Positions 11,490 through 22,329 of a stretch of 64,000 nucleotides of DNA are shown here, piece after piece. The notes beneath the pieces were generated by a model. It ran no database searches. It was not told the origin of the DNA and saw only the letters and a program-made list of their open reading frames with translations. The position numbers and the translations under genes are program-made. The stretch is from Gnetum montanum (taxonomy: Eukaryota > Streptophyta > Gnetopsida > Gnetales > Gnetaceae): the NCBI GenBank assembly GCA_015680685.1, contig MNCI01037719.1, positions 147,536 through 211,535 of the forward strand, given 5' to 3'. Numbering within the stretch: the stretch's first letter is position 1; every line of letters starts with the position of its first letter.

Positions 11490-12447
11490 TAATGAGTGGC
11501 GGGTATCCCTACACTCAACCATACGAAATGAGCGTAGTATGCATGATCCGGTCGAACTCTGCAGACTAAATGCCTAAACGCCGCAAGAAACACTTGGGGT
11601 TAATTAATCGTTGTCTTCCCAGACTTACTTGTTGTTGTCACGGTGTATGGTTAAGTAAGTCTGAGGTATATGATTTTTTTGGTATTTTTTGGTTTTCTCT
11701 TATGCTAAGAGGTGAAGGGTAGAGAGGCTGAAACTAACTCTAACTACAGCACTAAGTCCTAGCGTCAGCATCTGTTCCCACTTGCCGTACACACCCTGAA
11801 CTATGCAACTATGGCTACCAAATGCTAATCGTTACTAGGATCACCACATGTAACGCACGTGCTCGAAGTGGTCATACTGAGGCACTTAAATAACCTAAGT
11901 GTGATAAGCATCCGTTCCTTGGCTAACCGTACACATCCTTGGATGCTCGTAACCAAGTCGTACTTGTCCCACGTTCTAAGAGTTGAGGGTAAGAAGGCCT
12001 AATCGCGATGAGTAGCCGATTCCTTGATTAGCCATACACATTCGTCAATGCTCATAATCAAGTCGTACTCATGTTGCGCTAACAACATGTAATAAATAAC
12101 AATAAATAAAACCTATCCATGCACTGCAAGGTTTATCCACAAAGCTCGTCTTTATTGCCGTACACAACTTGCGTTCAGGTACAAAGCTGCTTGAATAAAG
12201 ATCCATTCACTTAGGGACTCCTACTGCGGGTACATGGGAATTATTCTATCTCTGGAGTGATCAATTTTCCAGAGCTTTGCTACTTTACGTCTAGGATTAT
12301 GAATAAGGGGAGTGCCGCCTCTTATTTATAGATATGACGGCAGATTGCGATATCGCGTACGCGATATCGTAGGGGATGACGCGATATCGCGACGGCCGCG
12401 ATATCGCATATGCGATATCACGGCTCATGCGATATCGCGTTCCATCA
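11490..12447 (-). repeat. E3 3' LTR
   Basis: 958 bp, beginning TAATGAGTGG (one change from TGATGAG) and ending GTTCCATCA. Minus-strand TATAAATA at 12323-12330. A perfect 22-bp palindrome at 12348-12369 (core GATATCGCGTACGCGATATC) and further GCGATATCGC words fill 12345-12440. Two diverged copies of a block of roughly 100 bp lie in tandem between about 11895 and 12080 (each contains CCGTACACATCC/CCATACACATTC, then TAACCAAGTCGTACT/TAATCAAGTCGTACT). Confidence 0.95.
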
Positions 12448-12459
12448 TACCCCCATGAC
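12448..12459 (-). other. E3 polypurine tract
   Basis: Minus strand GTCATGGGGGTA directly abutting the 3' LTR (plus strand TACCCCCATGAC). Confidence 0.8.
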
Positions 12460-13035
12460 TAAATAAAAACTCATCCTTGAGTTCATTACAATGATATCAA
12501 GTAGGTATGGAATTATTAAGGGAATGGAACTAATGGGATGACATGTGAACGGATCATTATTACAAGACTTGACAAAACTGGTGTTCATGACAACAAGGTG
12601 AACACCTTATTACATTGACATCAGGCCACATTTGGCAGTTGAGAGAAAAGAGGAGAGAGAAGAGAAGAGAAGAAGAGAGAAGAGGTCTTGCTACTACCAA
12701 CGCCTAGATTGCGCCTTTCGTTTTCCATCCATAAGCGCATCATCAATCCTACTCCTTGCTTAGCTACTTCAGCACTACTCCATGCCAAGTGCTTCCTCCA
12801 GATCCGGTCCGTTGTTGTATGATCACCATCTACACACACAACACAGTCTTATGTTAGCAAGGATAAATAAATTTCAATGTGGTTATACCTTGCTTCGGTG
12901 TAAGCCCATTGGCTGGGTTGTGGTATGGCTGATACGGATCTGGGAATATATAAATGATGACTACCGAAGGTGTAGGGGTTAGGAAGAGAAATGAAAAACT
13001 TCGAGGCTTAGGAGAAAAATTAAAAAATCTGGCCC

Positions 13036-13050
13036 GATACCCCCATGACT
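13036..13050 (-). other. E3 internal polypurine-like tract
   Basis: Minus strand AGTCATGGGGGTATC shares 14 bases with the tract at the 3' LTR (12448-12461). It lies where the leader of the third ORF would be in E2. Confidence 0.45.
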
Positions 13051-13745
13051 AATCGCGAACATCCGGTAGCGAAAGAATGGAGAAAGAAAAGGAGTAAGGA
13101 AGAGAGATAAAAGTGGATAACTAGGACATCGATAAAAGAGATGTCAAGATGGAAATGAACAAAATAAAATAAAATTAATTGCAAAATGTTTAGGAAAAGA
13201 AGTTAACTGATGCACCAAATAGGAATGTTAGTGGGTCCTCCCCAAAGCAGGTTCATGCCCTTAGTGCCCTGACAATCCCACATTTAAAGAGTCCGTAGGC
13301 TCTGGGAATGTCCTTTGGAACAAGAGTTAAAGTCTTATCCGTAAGAATTTACCAAAAATAAAACAATGTATCTACAAAAATATACACTAATGATACAACC
13401 GACAATGAGGTGAATAGTGGAGAGAAGGGTGGAGAGAAGAGGATGGAATGGAAGCCCAAGGACAAGGTGGTGTACAACCCCTTGTGTGTTACATGATTAA
13501 TGTGACTTGGCAAATCTCATTCCAACTCTGGCCTCAAACCAACCACATCCAGTGACTTCGCATCAATACACTTAGTCAAACCATCCACTGGAGTAACAAG
13601 AATGCATCTCCAAGAGCCACCACCATTCCGATGAAAGAAATGAGAGAATGGGAAGCAAGAAGGGCCTTAGTTAGAGGGAACACTGTGGTTTCATAACCAG
13701 TGCTTGTAGCCCAAAGTTATTCTGTCTAAGGGGTGTGCTTTGAAT

Positions 13746-14012
13746 NNNNNNNNNNNNNNNNNNNNNNNNNNNNNNNNNNNNNNNNNNNNNNNNNNNNNNN
13801 NNNNNNNNNNNNNNNNNNNNNNNNNNNNNNNNNNNNNNNNNNNNNNNNNNNNNNNNNNNNNNNNNNNNNNNNNNNNNNNNNNNNNNNNNNNNNNNNNNNN
13901 NNNNNNNNNNNNNNNNNNNNNNNNNNNNNNNNNNNNNNNNNNNNNNNNNNNNNNNNNNNNNNNNNNNNNNNNNNNNNNNNNNNNNNNNNNNNNNNNNNNN
14001 NNNNNNNNNNNN
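13746..14012. other. Assembly gap (267 N)
   Basis: Unresolved bases within the E3 untranslated region. Apparent reading frames across it carry no information. Confidence 0.99.
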
Positions 14013-14107
14013 AACTTAAAGGTAAAAACCAAACATTAGTAATCAATGAAAAATAGTTCATACCATCGGCCTGAACACTTATTGGGTGACAAACTTACAT
14101 GGTGGGT

Positions 14108-14131
14108 GACACACACACACACACACACACA
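14108..14131. repeat. (CA)n microsatellite
   Basis: About 12 CA units within the untranslated region of E3; the homologous place in E1 (near 295-305) has only a short ACCACACAAAG. Confidence 0.9.
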
Positions 14132-14303
14132 AAATAGAAAAGTACAACGATGTTGTAAAACAAAAACAAGAAAAGTTAAAGAAATTTGTAAAACAAAAAT
14201 GTGTAAAAGAACTAAGGGCCCCATATGATTAGCATAGGTGGCCATCTCCCCCATGACTGAGTTGTAAGGGAGAGATCCGAAATAGTGAGCGCCTGTTTGA
14301 ATT

Positions 14304-14990
14304 TCATAACAGTGCCCAACTTCTTCCTGCTGATGTTCTTAAGTTGAGGGGTGGAAGTTGGCCTCTGTTGTTGGCATGAGTTATCTCCTCAATTCGTTTC
14401 ATGCATATTTGATTGCTCTTCCTAGTAGCTTTCAACCACAGGGTATCTACTACAAGTGGTGTGGTTGCTACATATAGGCATCTTTGTTTTTCAGTTTCAA
14501 GGGTACACCTCTCACATGGAGACATATCCTCCATGTCATCACCCGATGAATCATTGTATGCGATGCATGGAATCTTCTTCTTCTCGATCTTTCCGTAAAT
14601 ATTCATCTTAGAAATTTGCAAGGAAAGATCATGGATCCCTAGGTACGCATCTACGATACTTAGCCATGGCCTTCCCATTATAATTGGGAAGCCCCTTTCG
14701 TTGTTAACCTCAATCACCAGGAAATCAGTTGGGTATGACCACCCACACACAGTGGTGATAATGTTCTCCACCAATCCTAAGGGAATGGTGATGGACTGGT
14801 CAGCCAGCTCCAGTTGGATGTTGCTCTTCTTAAGTTATGGCAGGTTCTAGGCTTGATACATCTTCTGTGAAATTAGGTTGACTCTAGAACTTGAGTCAAT
14901 AAGAGCTCGATGTGGTGCATTTTCGGTGATTTGTAAATGAATCAAGGGGCTCCCAGGGTCAGATAGTTTCCTAGGAAGGTGGCCCACCTT
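14304..14990 (-). pseudogene. E3 retropepsin-like protease
   Basis: Minus-strand aspartic protease. The active-site segment reads ALIDSSSRVNLISQKMY near 14915-14865: the Asp is present but the usual Gly two residues on is Ser. The C-terminal motif GFPIIMGRPWLS reads near 14700-14665 inside an open stretch of 156 residues (14304-14774). Beyond the protease the frame runs into the pol-less untranslated region, so this is the last coding block of the element. It lies directly after gag, in the gag-pol order of Ty3/gypsy elements. Confidence 0.75.
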
Positions 14991-15189
14991 TATCCAATTA
15001 GTTACAGTATGTGTCAACATAATCATTTACATACTTAGTTGTTGGACTGAAGGGTTCTCCGAAGGGTTAGTGGTTAGAGGCTTATACAGATACTCAACCG
15101 CTTGTTGTTGCGAGAGTTTGTCTAGGCTCTTGGTTCTGAAGAAGGGTCTCTTCTTTGTACAGTTATCAGAACCAGCACCCGGTTGGCTA

Positions 15190-17365
15190 TTTACATGCTA
15201 AATATTTATAGCTCTCGCGGTGTTACGTTGCTGCGGTTGGGTAGGTAATTCCCCCTGCATTGTTGGAACAGGTTGTATGGGAACTACAGGTGGAAGAGGT
15301 GTGGGTGGAGTTAGAGGATGGGATGCATGTGAGATATCTCCTAAAGGAGAAGGAGTCCTCCTGAAGTACTCCCAAACTTGGTAGTGACGTTGGGGAGTAG
15401 TGTGACCCATAGAGTCACCTGGAGAAACCAGCTGCTGCACATAATAACCGTAAGGATCGGGTTGCCGGTAAGGGTACTGATATGTTGGCGGTGGCATCCC
15501 CCATGACTGCAGGTATTGCCACTGCTGATGTTGTCCAATAGGCTATGGAGGCATTCCACTTGGATAATACATTAAGGGTTGGTGGAACTACCTTGGGTTA
15601 CCTTGTGGATAAGGTAACCTTCGGGGTGTTTGCCNCCTTAGGATGGTCATAGTAGCAGACCTCACATCCACTATCATTGTCTGTATCAGAGTTCACAACC
15701 TCATCAGAGATAGGATTTTTTTCCTTACCCTTGTTATGTGTAGGGCTTAGATTTCTCCGCTTGGTTTTTCCTTTGTCACTACTTTGTTCTACCTTAGACT
15801 CTTCTACAATTTTCAAGACTGTTTCTATTTGTAAGTCTAAGGAATCCCACATTTGGTCTACCTTAGCCGATACCTCAGTTGTTAACTTTTGGATCAGCAT
15901 AGTTTTTCAAGTTCACTAACTCTTCGAGTGGTGACTCATCCTCCTCATCACAAAATTTCACTTCCTTCTTGTGAAGGGAGGGATTGCGGTTATATTCTTC
16001 TGCACTTTCCCTCTTACATAGCTCACCCTCTTCTTGCGCTACTTGTTCCAACAAACTTTCTACTTCATGGGCTCTAAGTTGGGAAAGCTTCCTTTGGGCG
16101 TAAGTCCCAAGAGTCCTTCTCGTTTCATTCCTTAGCCCATCCACGATGTGGCAAAGTTGATCCCGTTTAACGTACCCATGGCCTGGGCAACGATGTAGCA
16201 ATGTATAGTAGCAGGCCATGGCAGCATCCAAGGGTTCATAAGCACTTTATTTCCAGCCTTGGATCTACTTCTGCAAATTGGACACTCTGGAGTACGTTTG
16301 ATATTTGTTGTTAAAAAGTTCAAGCATCGTACTCCACCTCCTAATGGTCTCTGATTCTAAGGACCGGTACCAGCTCTTTGCTTCTTTAGTGAGTGTCCTT
16401 GGGAACAACTTAAGATTTTTCCACTCATTATCTATGTTCTTCAAGGCATAGACATCGTGGAATGCCTGTAAATGATGTTGAGGATCAGCGTTGTATCCCC
16501 CTTCAAAATGTGGGATATTATTGATGTCCAAATGCTTGATCCTGCTATCTTTTAAATGCCTTGTGGGGATCCTATCTGCCTCTGTGATATCAAGCATGCT
16601 TTGGGTTGCGAGTAGGGGCTCATCATGATCATCTCTATCATGACGTCTGTGATGTCTATGTGGTGGTTCCCTACTCTCCCTACGTCCTTGCCCTTGTCCT
16701 AACTCTCGACCTTCCTGTCAAGGTCTTTCATCTCCCTTACTTTTACCCTCTCCGTTGTGTTCGTGATGGCTGTGCTCAGATGTGGAAGGAGAGTGTGAAT
16801 GGTGAGATGAAGGAGAAGAGGAAGGGGATCCATCACCACGGTGACGTTTCTTACCTTCTCTTCAGTTGCTTCGGCCCCGATCGTTATAACGATCTAAGTG
16901 CCCGTCCTTAGTGTGAGTGGTTGTTCCTACCGTGAATAGTTGGTGTTCACGGGGATCAGAGCCCGTAGCATGTACAGTTGATCGAAGGCTTTGATGCTTA
17001 ACCTCTTCACCATTGTGAGGAGGGGGAACATCATTTTCTAAGAAAGCCGTTATGAGGGATTCCTCATCTCCTATTTCACTAAGGACATGGGGGACCTTGC
17101 CCTTCAACAATGTGTGTTGGCTCTCTTGCCTCAAATCCCTTCTATGTTGCGCATCTGTGGGATGATAATCCGTTATATCGAAGTCCTCAGCAACGTATTC
17201 ACCAAATAATTCAGTCATGCCTATCTGTGCCAAGGCACGGAAAATCATGTTAGAGATTGCTCTATCCGGGGATAACACAATGTTACCTTGCAAGTCTCTC
17301 CATCTTAGTTGATCATCTTGATGGAGGATAAAGGTAAAGTTTGGAATATACTCATCAGGATGAGT
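15190..17365 (-). pseudogene. E3 gag, best-preserved copy in the window
   Basis: Capsid polyprotein read on the minus strand in several open blocks. N-terminal block 17293-16862 (LSPDRAISNMIFRALAQIG); the coding sequence probably starts slightly upstream, near 17365. The core block 16597-16265 carries the Retrotrans_gag signature (HLQAFHDVYAL, WKNLKLFPRTLTKEAKSWY, RRWSTMLELFNNKY). A helical block at 16231-15875 includes YYTLLHRCPGHGY, IVDGLRNETRRTL and an acidic RESAEEYNRNPSLHKK stretch. Block 15900-15598 holds the knuckle CEVCYYDH. A Pro/Gln/Tyr-rich tail (15497-15198) ends the protein. Frameshifts separate the blocks. It could once have formed particles for pol-less relatives; now broken. 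Confidence 0.85.
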
Positions 17366-17595
17366 AAATGTTACTTTATATTGTTTAGGACTTGGCTGGT
17401 TTAGGTTATGTGTATGTTGCTGACTGTCTTCAGTGTTAGTCCTAGGTGAGTTAACTTTATGAGAAGAAGCAATTTTATCGGTGTGCTATTCACCATTATA
17501 TATGTTCTTATTTAACTAATTAACCCAAAGGTTCGTTAAGGCTCACAATGATGTGAAAGATTTCCTAATGTTCTAATTGGCGTACAAATACTTAG

Positions 17596-17613
17596 TCCTC
17601 AACAACGGTGCCA
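17596..17613 (-). other. E3 primer binding site (tRNA-Asp type)
   Basis: Minus strand TGGCACCGTTGTTGAGGA, one base from the LTR edge; three or four changes from the canonical tRNA-Asp-complementary site of Athila/Tat elements. Confidence 0.88.
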
Positions 17614-17614
17614 A

Positions 17615-18572
17615 TGATGAGTGGCAGGTATCCCTACACTCAACCATATGAAATGAGTGTAGCACGCATGATCCGGTCGAACTCCACAGACTAAATGCCT
17701 AAACGCCACAAAGAACACTTGGGGTTAATTAATCGTTGTCTTCCCAGACTTACTTGTTGTTGTCACAGTGTATGGTTAAGTAAGTCCGAGGTATATGATT
17801 TTTTTGGTATTTTCTGGTTTTCTCCTATGCTAAGAGGTGAAGGGTAGAGAGGCTAAAACTAACTCTAACTACAGCACTAAGTCCTAGCGTCAGCATCCGT
17901 TCCCACTTGTCGTACACACCCTGAACTGTGCAACTGTGGCTACCAAATGTTAATTGTTACTGGGATCAACACACGTAACGCACATGCTCGAAGCGGTCGT
18001 ACTGAGTCACTTAACTAACCTAAGTGTGATAAGCATCTGTTCCTTGGCTAACTGTACACATCCTTGGATGCTCGTAACCAAGTCGTACTTATTCCATGTT
18101 CTAAGAGTTGAGGGTATGAAGGCCTAATCGTGATGAGTAGCTGATTCCTTGATTAGCCGTACACATTCGTCAATGCTCGTAATCAAGTCGTACTCATGCC
18201 GCGCTAACAACATGTAATAAATAACAATAAATAAAACCTATCCATGCACTACAAGGTTTATCCACAAAGCTCGTCTTTATTGCTGTACACAACTTGCATT
18301 TAGGTACAAAGCTGCTCGAATAAAGATCCATTCACTTGGGGACTCCTACTGCGGGTACATGGGAATTATTCTATCTCTAGAGTGATCAATTTGCCAGAGC
18401 TTCGCTACTTTACGTCTAGGATTATGAATAAGGGGAGTGCCGCCTCTTATTTATAGATATGGCGGCAGACCGCGATATCGCGTACGTGATATCATAAGGG
18501 ACGACACGATATCGCGTACGTGATATCGCATGGGATGCGATATTGCGGCTCATGCGATATCACGTCCCATCA
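17615..18572 (-). repeat. E3 5' LTR
   Basis: 958 bp, TGATGAGTGG ... GTCCCATCA. Minus-strand TATAAATA at 18448-18455. The palindromic array of GATATCGC words runs 18470-18565, upstream of the TATA box in the transcription direction. It is colinear with 11490-12447 end to end, including the tandem duplication (here about 18020-18200). Confidence 0.95.
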
Positions 18573-19850
18573 GATGGCCATCTCCCCGATGACTGAGTTG
18601 GAAGAAGGAGATCCAAAAAATGAAGCGTGGTTGTCCAGCTATCAAGGTGGTAGTTACACTACCCTGTCTTGGTTTAAGAAAAGATTTTACTTGTTGGATG
18701 TTGACCAAATACTTTTTATTTGGGATTTTAGGCTTGTAGATCAACATGGCCCCAGAGGAAAAGGTTTGATTAATTATATAGGGTCCCTCCCACAACGTTT
18801 GAAATTTTTCCTTAAGGGGTACATGTGTAGGGTTCCAATAAAGAACCTTATCTCTTGGTTGAAGTTTTACTTTCCTTATTCTGAGGTCATGACGTTGCTT
18901 TTTGAATGCCTTGTGCACCTCATTTAAAGATAGGACTACTAATCAATTTTCATCTAGCACATTCAAGTTGATCAATCTTTCTTTCTGTGCTAGACTTAGG
19001 TTAAGATATAGGTCACAAGCTGTTGAGAGTGTACAAAGCTCAAATTGAATCGGGAGTATTGAAAGTTTTCCGTACATCAACTTGTAGGAAGAATAACCAA
19101 TAGGAAGTTTCCATGTTGAACGATAAGCCCAAAGAGCATCGTTAAGCTTTATACTCTAATCTTTCCTATATTTGCTAATGGTTCATGTTAGTATTTTTGT
19201 GATCTCTTAGTTAGTTACCTCTACTTGACCATTGGCTTGGGGATGGTAGGGTGTTGTTAATTTATGTTCAACCTCTAAGTGTTGCATTAACTTTCTAAAA
19301 GTGACACTTGTAAAATGAGTTCCATTGTTAGAAATTAGTGAACGTGGCACCCCAAACCTATTTACAATATTTTGTTATATAAATCTAGTAGTAGTAGATG
19401 ATGTACAATTAGTAATGATGGTTGTTTCTATCTATTTTGTGTAGTAGTCAATTACTATGATAATATATGCCTTTTCATTGGACATGGATGGGATGGGGCC
19501 CATGAAGTAAATGCCCCATGTATCAAAAGGTTCTAGTAGTTGAATCCATTGTTGAGGACCTTCCATGTGAGCAGTCATCCCCCCATCTCATTGATGATGT
19601 TCACAAGATTGGACAAATTGGTGGACATCCCTAAAGATTATAGGCCAAAAATATCTTATCATTAGGATTTTTATGGCCATTCTTCTACCTACATAGTGGC
19701 CTTTGCAAGGCCCTTCATGAGCATCATAGAGAACGTATAGTTGATCCTTGTCAGGGATACACCAATGAATTAGGCCATTGGTGCACACCTTGTAGAGGTG
19801 TTTGTTGATTAATCAAGAAATTGTTGTTTCTTTCTAAACTCAAGATCTTG
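18573..19850 (-). pseudogene. E2 integrase
   Basis: Retroviral-type integrase of the Ty3/gypsy kind on the minus strand. The N-terminal zinc-binding region is at 19788-19588 (AHEGPCKGHYVGRR ... SCEHHQ), where the second Cys of the expected CxxC is His. The catalytic core follows: DYYTK near 19450, and NNGTHF near 19345 with Asn in place of the second catalytic Asp. Then come HKLTTPYHPQANGQVE near 19260 and AYRST near 19135. The C-terminal part (18918-18580) has VLYWNP and FQTLWEGPYII. Several stops. The E3 insertion follows directly after the end of this ORF. It would have inserted the DNA copy into the genome; the mutated catalytic residue and stops make it dead. Confidence 0.85.
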
Positions 19851-21330
19851 TGGCATCTCTTAAGTGAGAAGATAAGTGAGGATGCCATTGTATCATGTTA
19901 TTTTTGTAGGTGTTTGGTCATTTATTGCTCTTATAAAGATGAGTTCATTTGAAAACTAATTAGAGGATAGGCTCTCCTCCTATTTATTATCCCATCTTAA
20001 GTGAGAGAGGTGATTAGTGATCACATTCTTAATCCCTTTTCGATCTACCATCATGAGATCGAATTCCTACAAGATCACAAACCACCATATCACATGAGGG
20101 TTCACCATTGGCTTGTTCATGAGGAAGCATATTGCATTATGGTCCCTAGTCACAAATACTTTGTAGCCAAGCACATAATGCCTGAAATTTTTCAAAGTGT
20201 ACACCATGGCCATTAATTCTTTTTCTATGGTGGTGTAATTTAATTATGCTCCCACAATGTTTCGGCTCACGCAGTGGATGTAGTATGGGCATTTCTTATC
20301 ATCCATTTGCATGAGCACTACTCCCAAGATGTAGTTAGATGCATTCATCATGATGTGGAACAGTTTGAACTATCTTGGTGCTCGTAGGAATGGTGTTTCT
20401 ATGAGTTTTTCCTTTAACTATTTGAATGCATGTTCACATTCCTTAGTCCAGATTAAAGGTGCATCTTTCCTTGTAAGCTCTACCAATGATTTTATGATCC
20501 TAGAAAAATTTTCTATGAATCACCGATAGTAGCCAGTGTGTCCAAGGAATGACCAAACATCTTTAACTATATCTAGATAGCATATTATTCCTTGGATGAT
20601 CCTTATCGTTTTTGGGTCTACCTCAATCCCTACTTGAGTGATTTTATGTCCTAGTATGATGCCTTCTTAGACCATGAGATGGCTCTTTTACCATTTGATC
20701 CATAGACTTGTTTCAACACATCTCTTCAATACTTGCTCAAGGTAGTCCAAGGCTTGCTCAAATGTAGCTCCATAGGTGGAAAAGTCATCCATGAAGAGTT
20801 CCACACCATTAATGATCTATTGTTAGAAAATATTAAGGACTAGGTGTTGAAATGTTGCAGGGGCATTTCCTAGACTAAATGGCATCTTACAATATGCAAA
20901 AGTTCCCTAGGGTCTCATGAATGTTATCTTGGCATGATCTTCTGGCATAATTTGGATTTGGTTATAGCCTCTATTACCATCCAAGAAGCTATAATAACAA
21001 TGCCTGGATATGGTGTCTAACACTTGATCCACAAATGGTAATGAAAAATAATCTTTAAATGTTACCATATTCAACAGCCTAAAGTTGATGTAGACCTATC
21101 ACTTACCACCTTTCTTCTGCACAATTACAAGTGGGCTAACCCGCTCACTATCCATGATGGGATAGATGAAGCCCACCTTGAGGAGTTGTTCAGTTTCCTC
21201 TTTTATGATTTGCTTCAATTTGAGATTTAGCCACCTCTGTGGCTACCTCCTAGGCTTCATGGTCGAATTAGTGTAAATGTGATGCTGGCATATCCTTAGA
21301 TCAATTCTTGTTAGCTTAGGATATGACTAA
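19851..21330 (-). pseudogene. E2 reverse transcriptase and RNase H
   Basis: RT on the minus strand from about 21330: the VGFIYPI motif near 21180, SPLVIVQKKGG near 21130, then DGNRGYNQI near 20985, and the catalytic FMDD at 20795-20784 in VELFMDDFSTYGATFEQAL. Connection and RNase H follow from about 20400: NASNYILGVVL near 20340 (the usual Asp of DASD is Asn), then YTTIEKELMAMVY near 20230. Stops occur throughout, several explicable by C-to-T or G-to-A changes. Order RT, RNase H, integrase is diagnostic for Ty3/gypsy rather than Ty1/copia. Confidence 0.88.
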
Positions 21331-21719
21331 GAAAAGGTTGTTGGCCATTTTTAACCACATTTAATAGCTTTTATTTTCATTTAGGAGTAAGTTTGAAATT
21401 AATTATGACTAATTTACCATTATTTAAAAATGCAAATTCCATGCCAGCCGATAAGGTTTTTAGCTCTAGGAGCTCCTACTTGAAGTTATTAGGGATTTCC
21501 AACTCTTCCCAAGAGGTATCATCATCTTCATCAGAGAGTTGGGGATGAACTTGGTTAAGTTTATCCATACCTTTAACATAGGGACATGTTAGTCTCTCAG
21601 TTGGTTCCATGCATAATGTGTTGCTATCTGAGTCAACTATCAGCCACTGGGTGTCCTTCTATTTTGTGGTTGTTGCATGCAGACACCTTTGAATATTGAT
21701 TTCTTGTGCACACTGATTG

Positions 21720-22230
21720 CATGCTTTAATGTATGTACTTTTGATGGACCAACTCTTTTGCATGAAATTGCACCCATTTTTTATATACAATGCATGGAAT
21801 ATGCTTCTTCTCTATCTTGTCAAATTTATTTTCTTTGGAGATTTCTAGAGAGAGGTCCCTTATGCCCATACGTGCATTGACCGTGCTTAACCAAGCTCTA
21901 CCCATAATGATGGGGAAATCACTTTTGCAATTTTTAACCTTAATCACTAGAAAATTAGTAGGATAGGATCATCCACAAACTGTGGTCACAATGTTCTCTA
22001 CTAATCCTAGAGGGATAGTAATTAGCTGATCTGCCAATTCTAGATGGATGTTGTTCTTCTTGAGAGGTGGTAGGTTCTAGGACTTGTACATGTCATGGGA
22101 GATGAGATTAACTCCAGAACTAGAGTTAAGAAGAGCCTTACATGGCTCATGTCTAGTAATCTATAGGTAAATGACTAGACTTTCAAGGTTAGATCTTTTC
22201 ATGAAAAGATTGCTAGCCTTGATCTAGTCG
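21720..22230 (-). pseudogene. E2 retropepsin-like protease
   Basis: Minus strand. The active-site segment reads ALLNSSSGVNLIS near 22140-22100, with Asn where the catalytic Asp is expected, so this copy would be inactive even without its stops. The C-terminal motif DFPIIMGRAWLS reads near 21930-21895, within an open stretch 21947-21726. Confidence 0.75.
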
Positions 22231-22329
22231 AAAATAACATGAGTTAGCATCATAGTGTAAATCCAAGGCGATAGTTGGTTTGAAGGGCACACGAAGGTAT
22301 TTGATGTAGTGGATGAGGGTATTGGAGAT

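Larger units (their letters stand above)
12460..14290 (-). other. E3 untranslated region (contains gap 13746-14012)
   Basis: Non-coding. The part next to the 3' LTR (12460-12620) matches the end of the E2 internal region (6315-6500). A GA-rich run on the plus strand lies at 12650-12690. A second polypurine-like tract is at 13036-13050, and untranslated-region words shared with E2 follow from 13200. The pol-end tract CTCCCCCATGACTGAG is at 14246-14261. A CA microsatellite sits at 14108-14131. Unknown bases fill 13746-14012. The third ORF and the internal palindrome cassette of E2 and E4 are absent. Confidence 0.7.
11490..18572 (-). mobile_element. E3: pol-less LTR element nested in E2
   Basis: 7,083 bp minus-strand element with two 958-bp LTRs and a perfect target duplication gatgg (11485-11489 and 18573-18577). 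Order: 5' LTR 18572-17615, primer site, gag, protease, then straight into untranslated sequence, polypurine tract and 3' LTR. RT, RNase H, integrase and the third ORF are all missing. It is the least decayed copy: gag reads in long blocks. The LTRs differ by eye at roughly 1 base in 20, mostly C/T and G/A changes. Confidence 0.95.

Noticed and set aside
12340-12445. CRISPR-like array from repeated GCGATATCGC words
   Set aside because: The words are short, palindromic and unevenly spaced, lie inside LTRs upstream of a TATA box, and the genome is a plant's.
13691-14061. Open frames across the gap on both strands
   Set aside because: They consist almost wholly of unknown bases; the length has no meaning.
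18520-18927. 135-residue plus-strand open frame
   Set aside because: Antisense of the integrase C-terminus of E2, and it crosses the E3/E2 junction.
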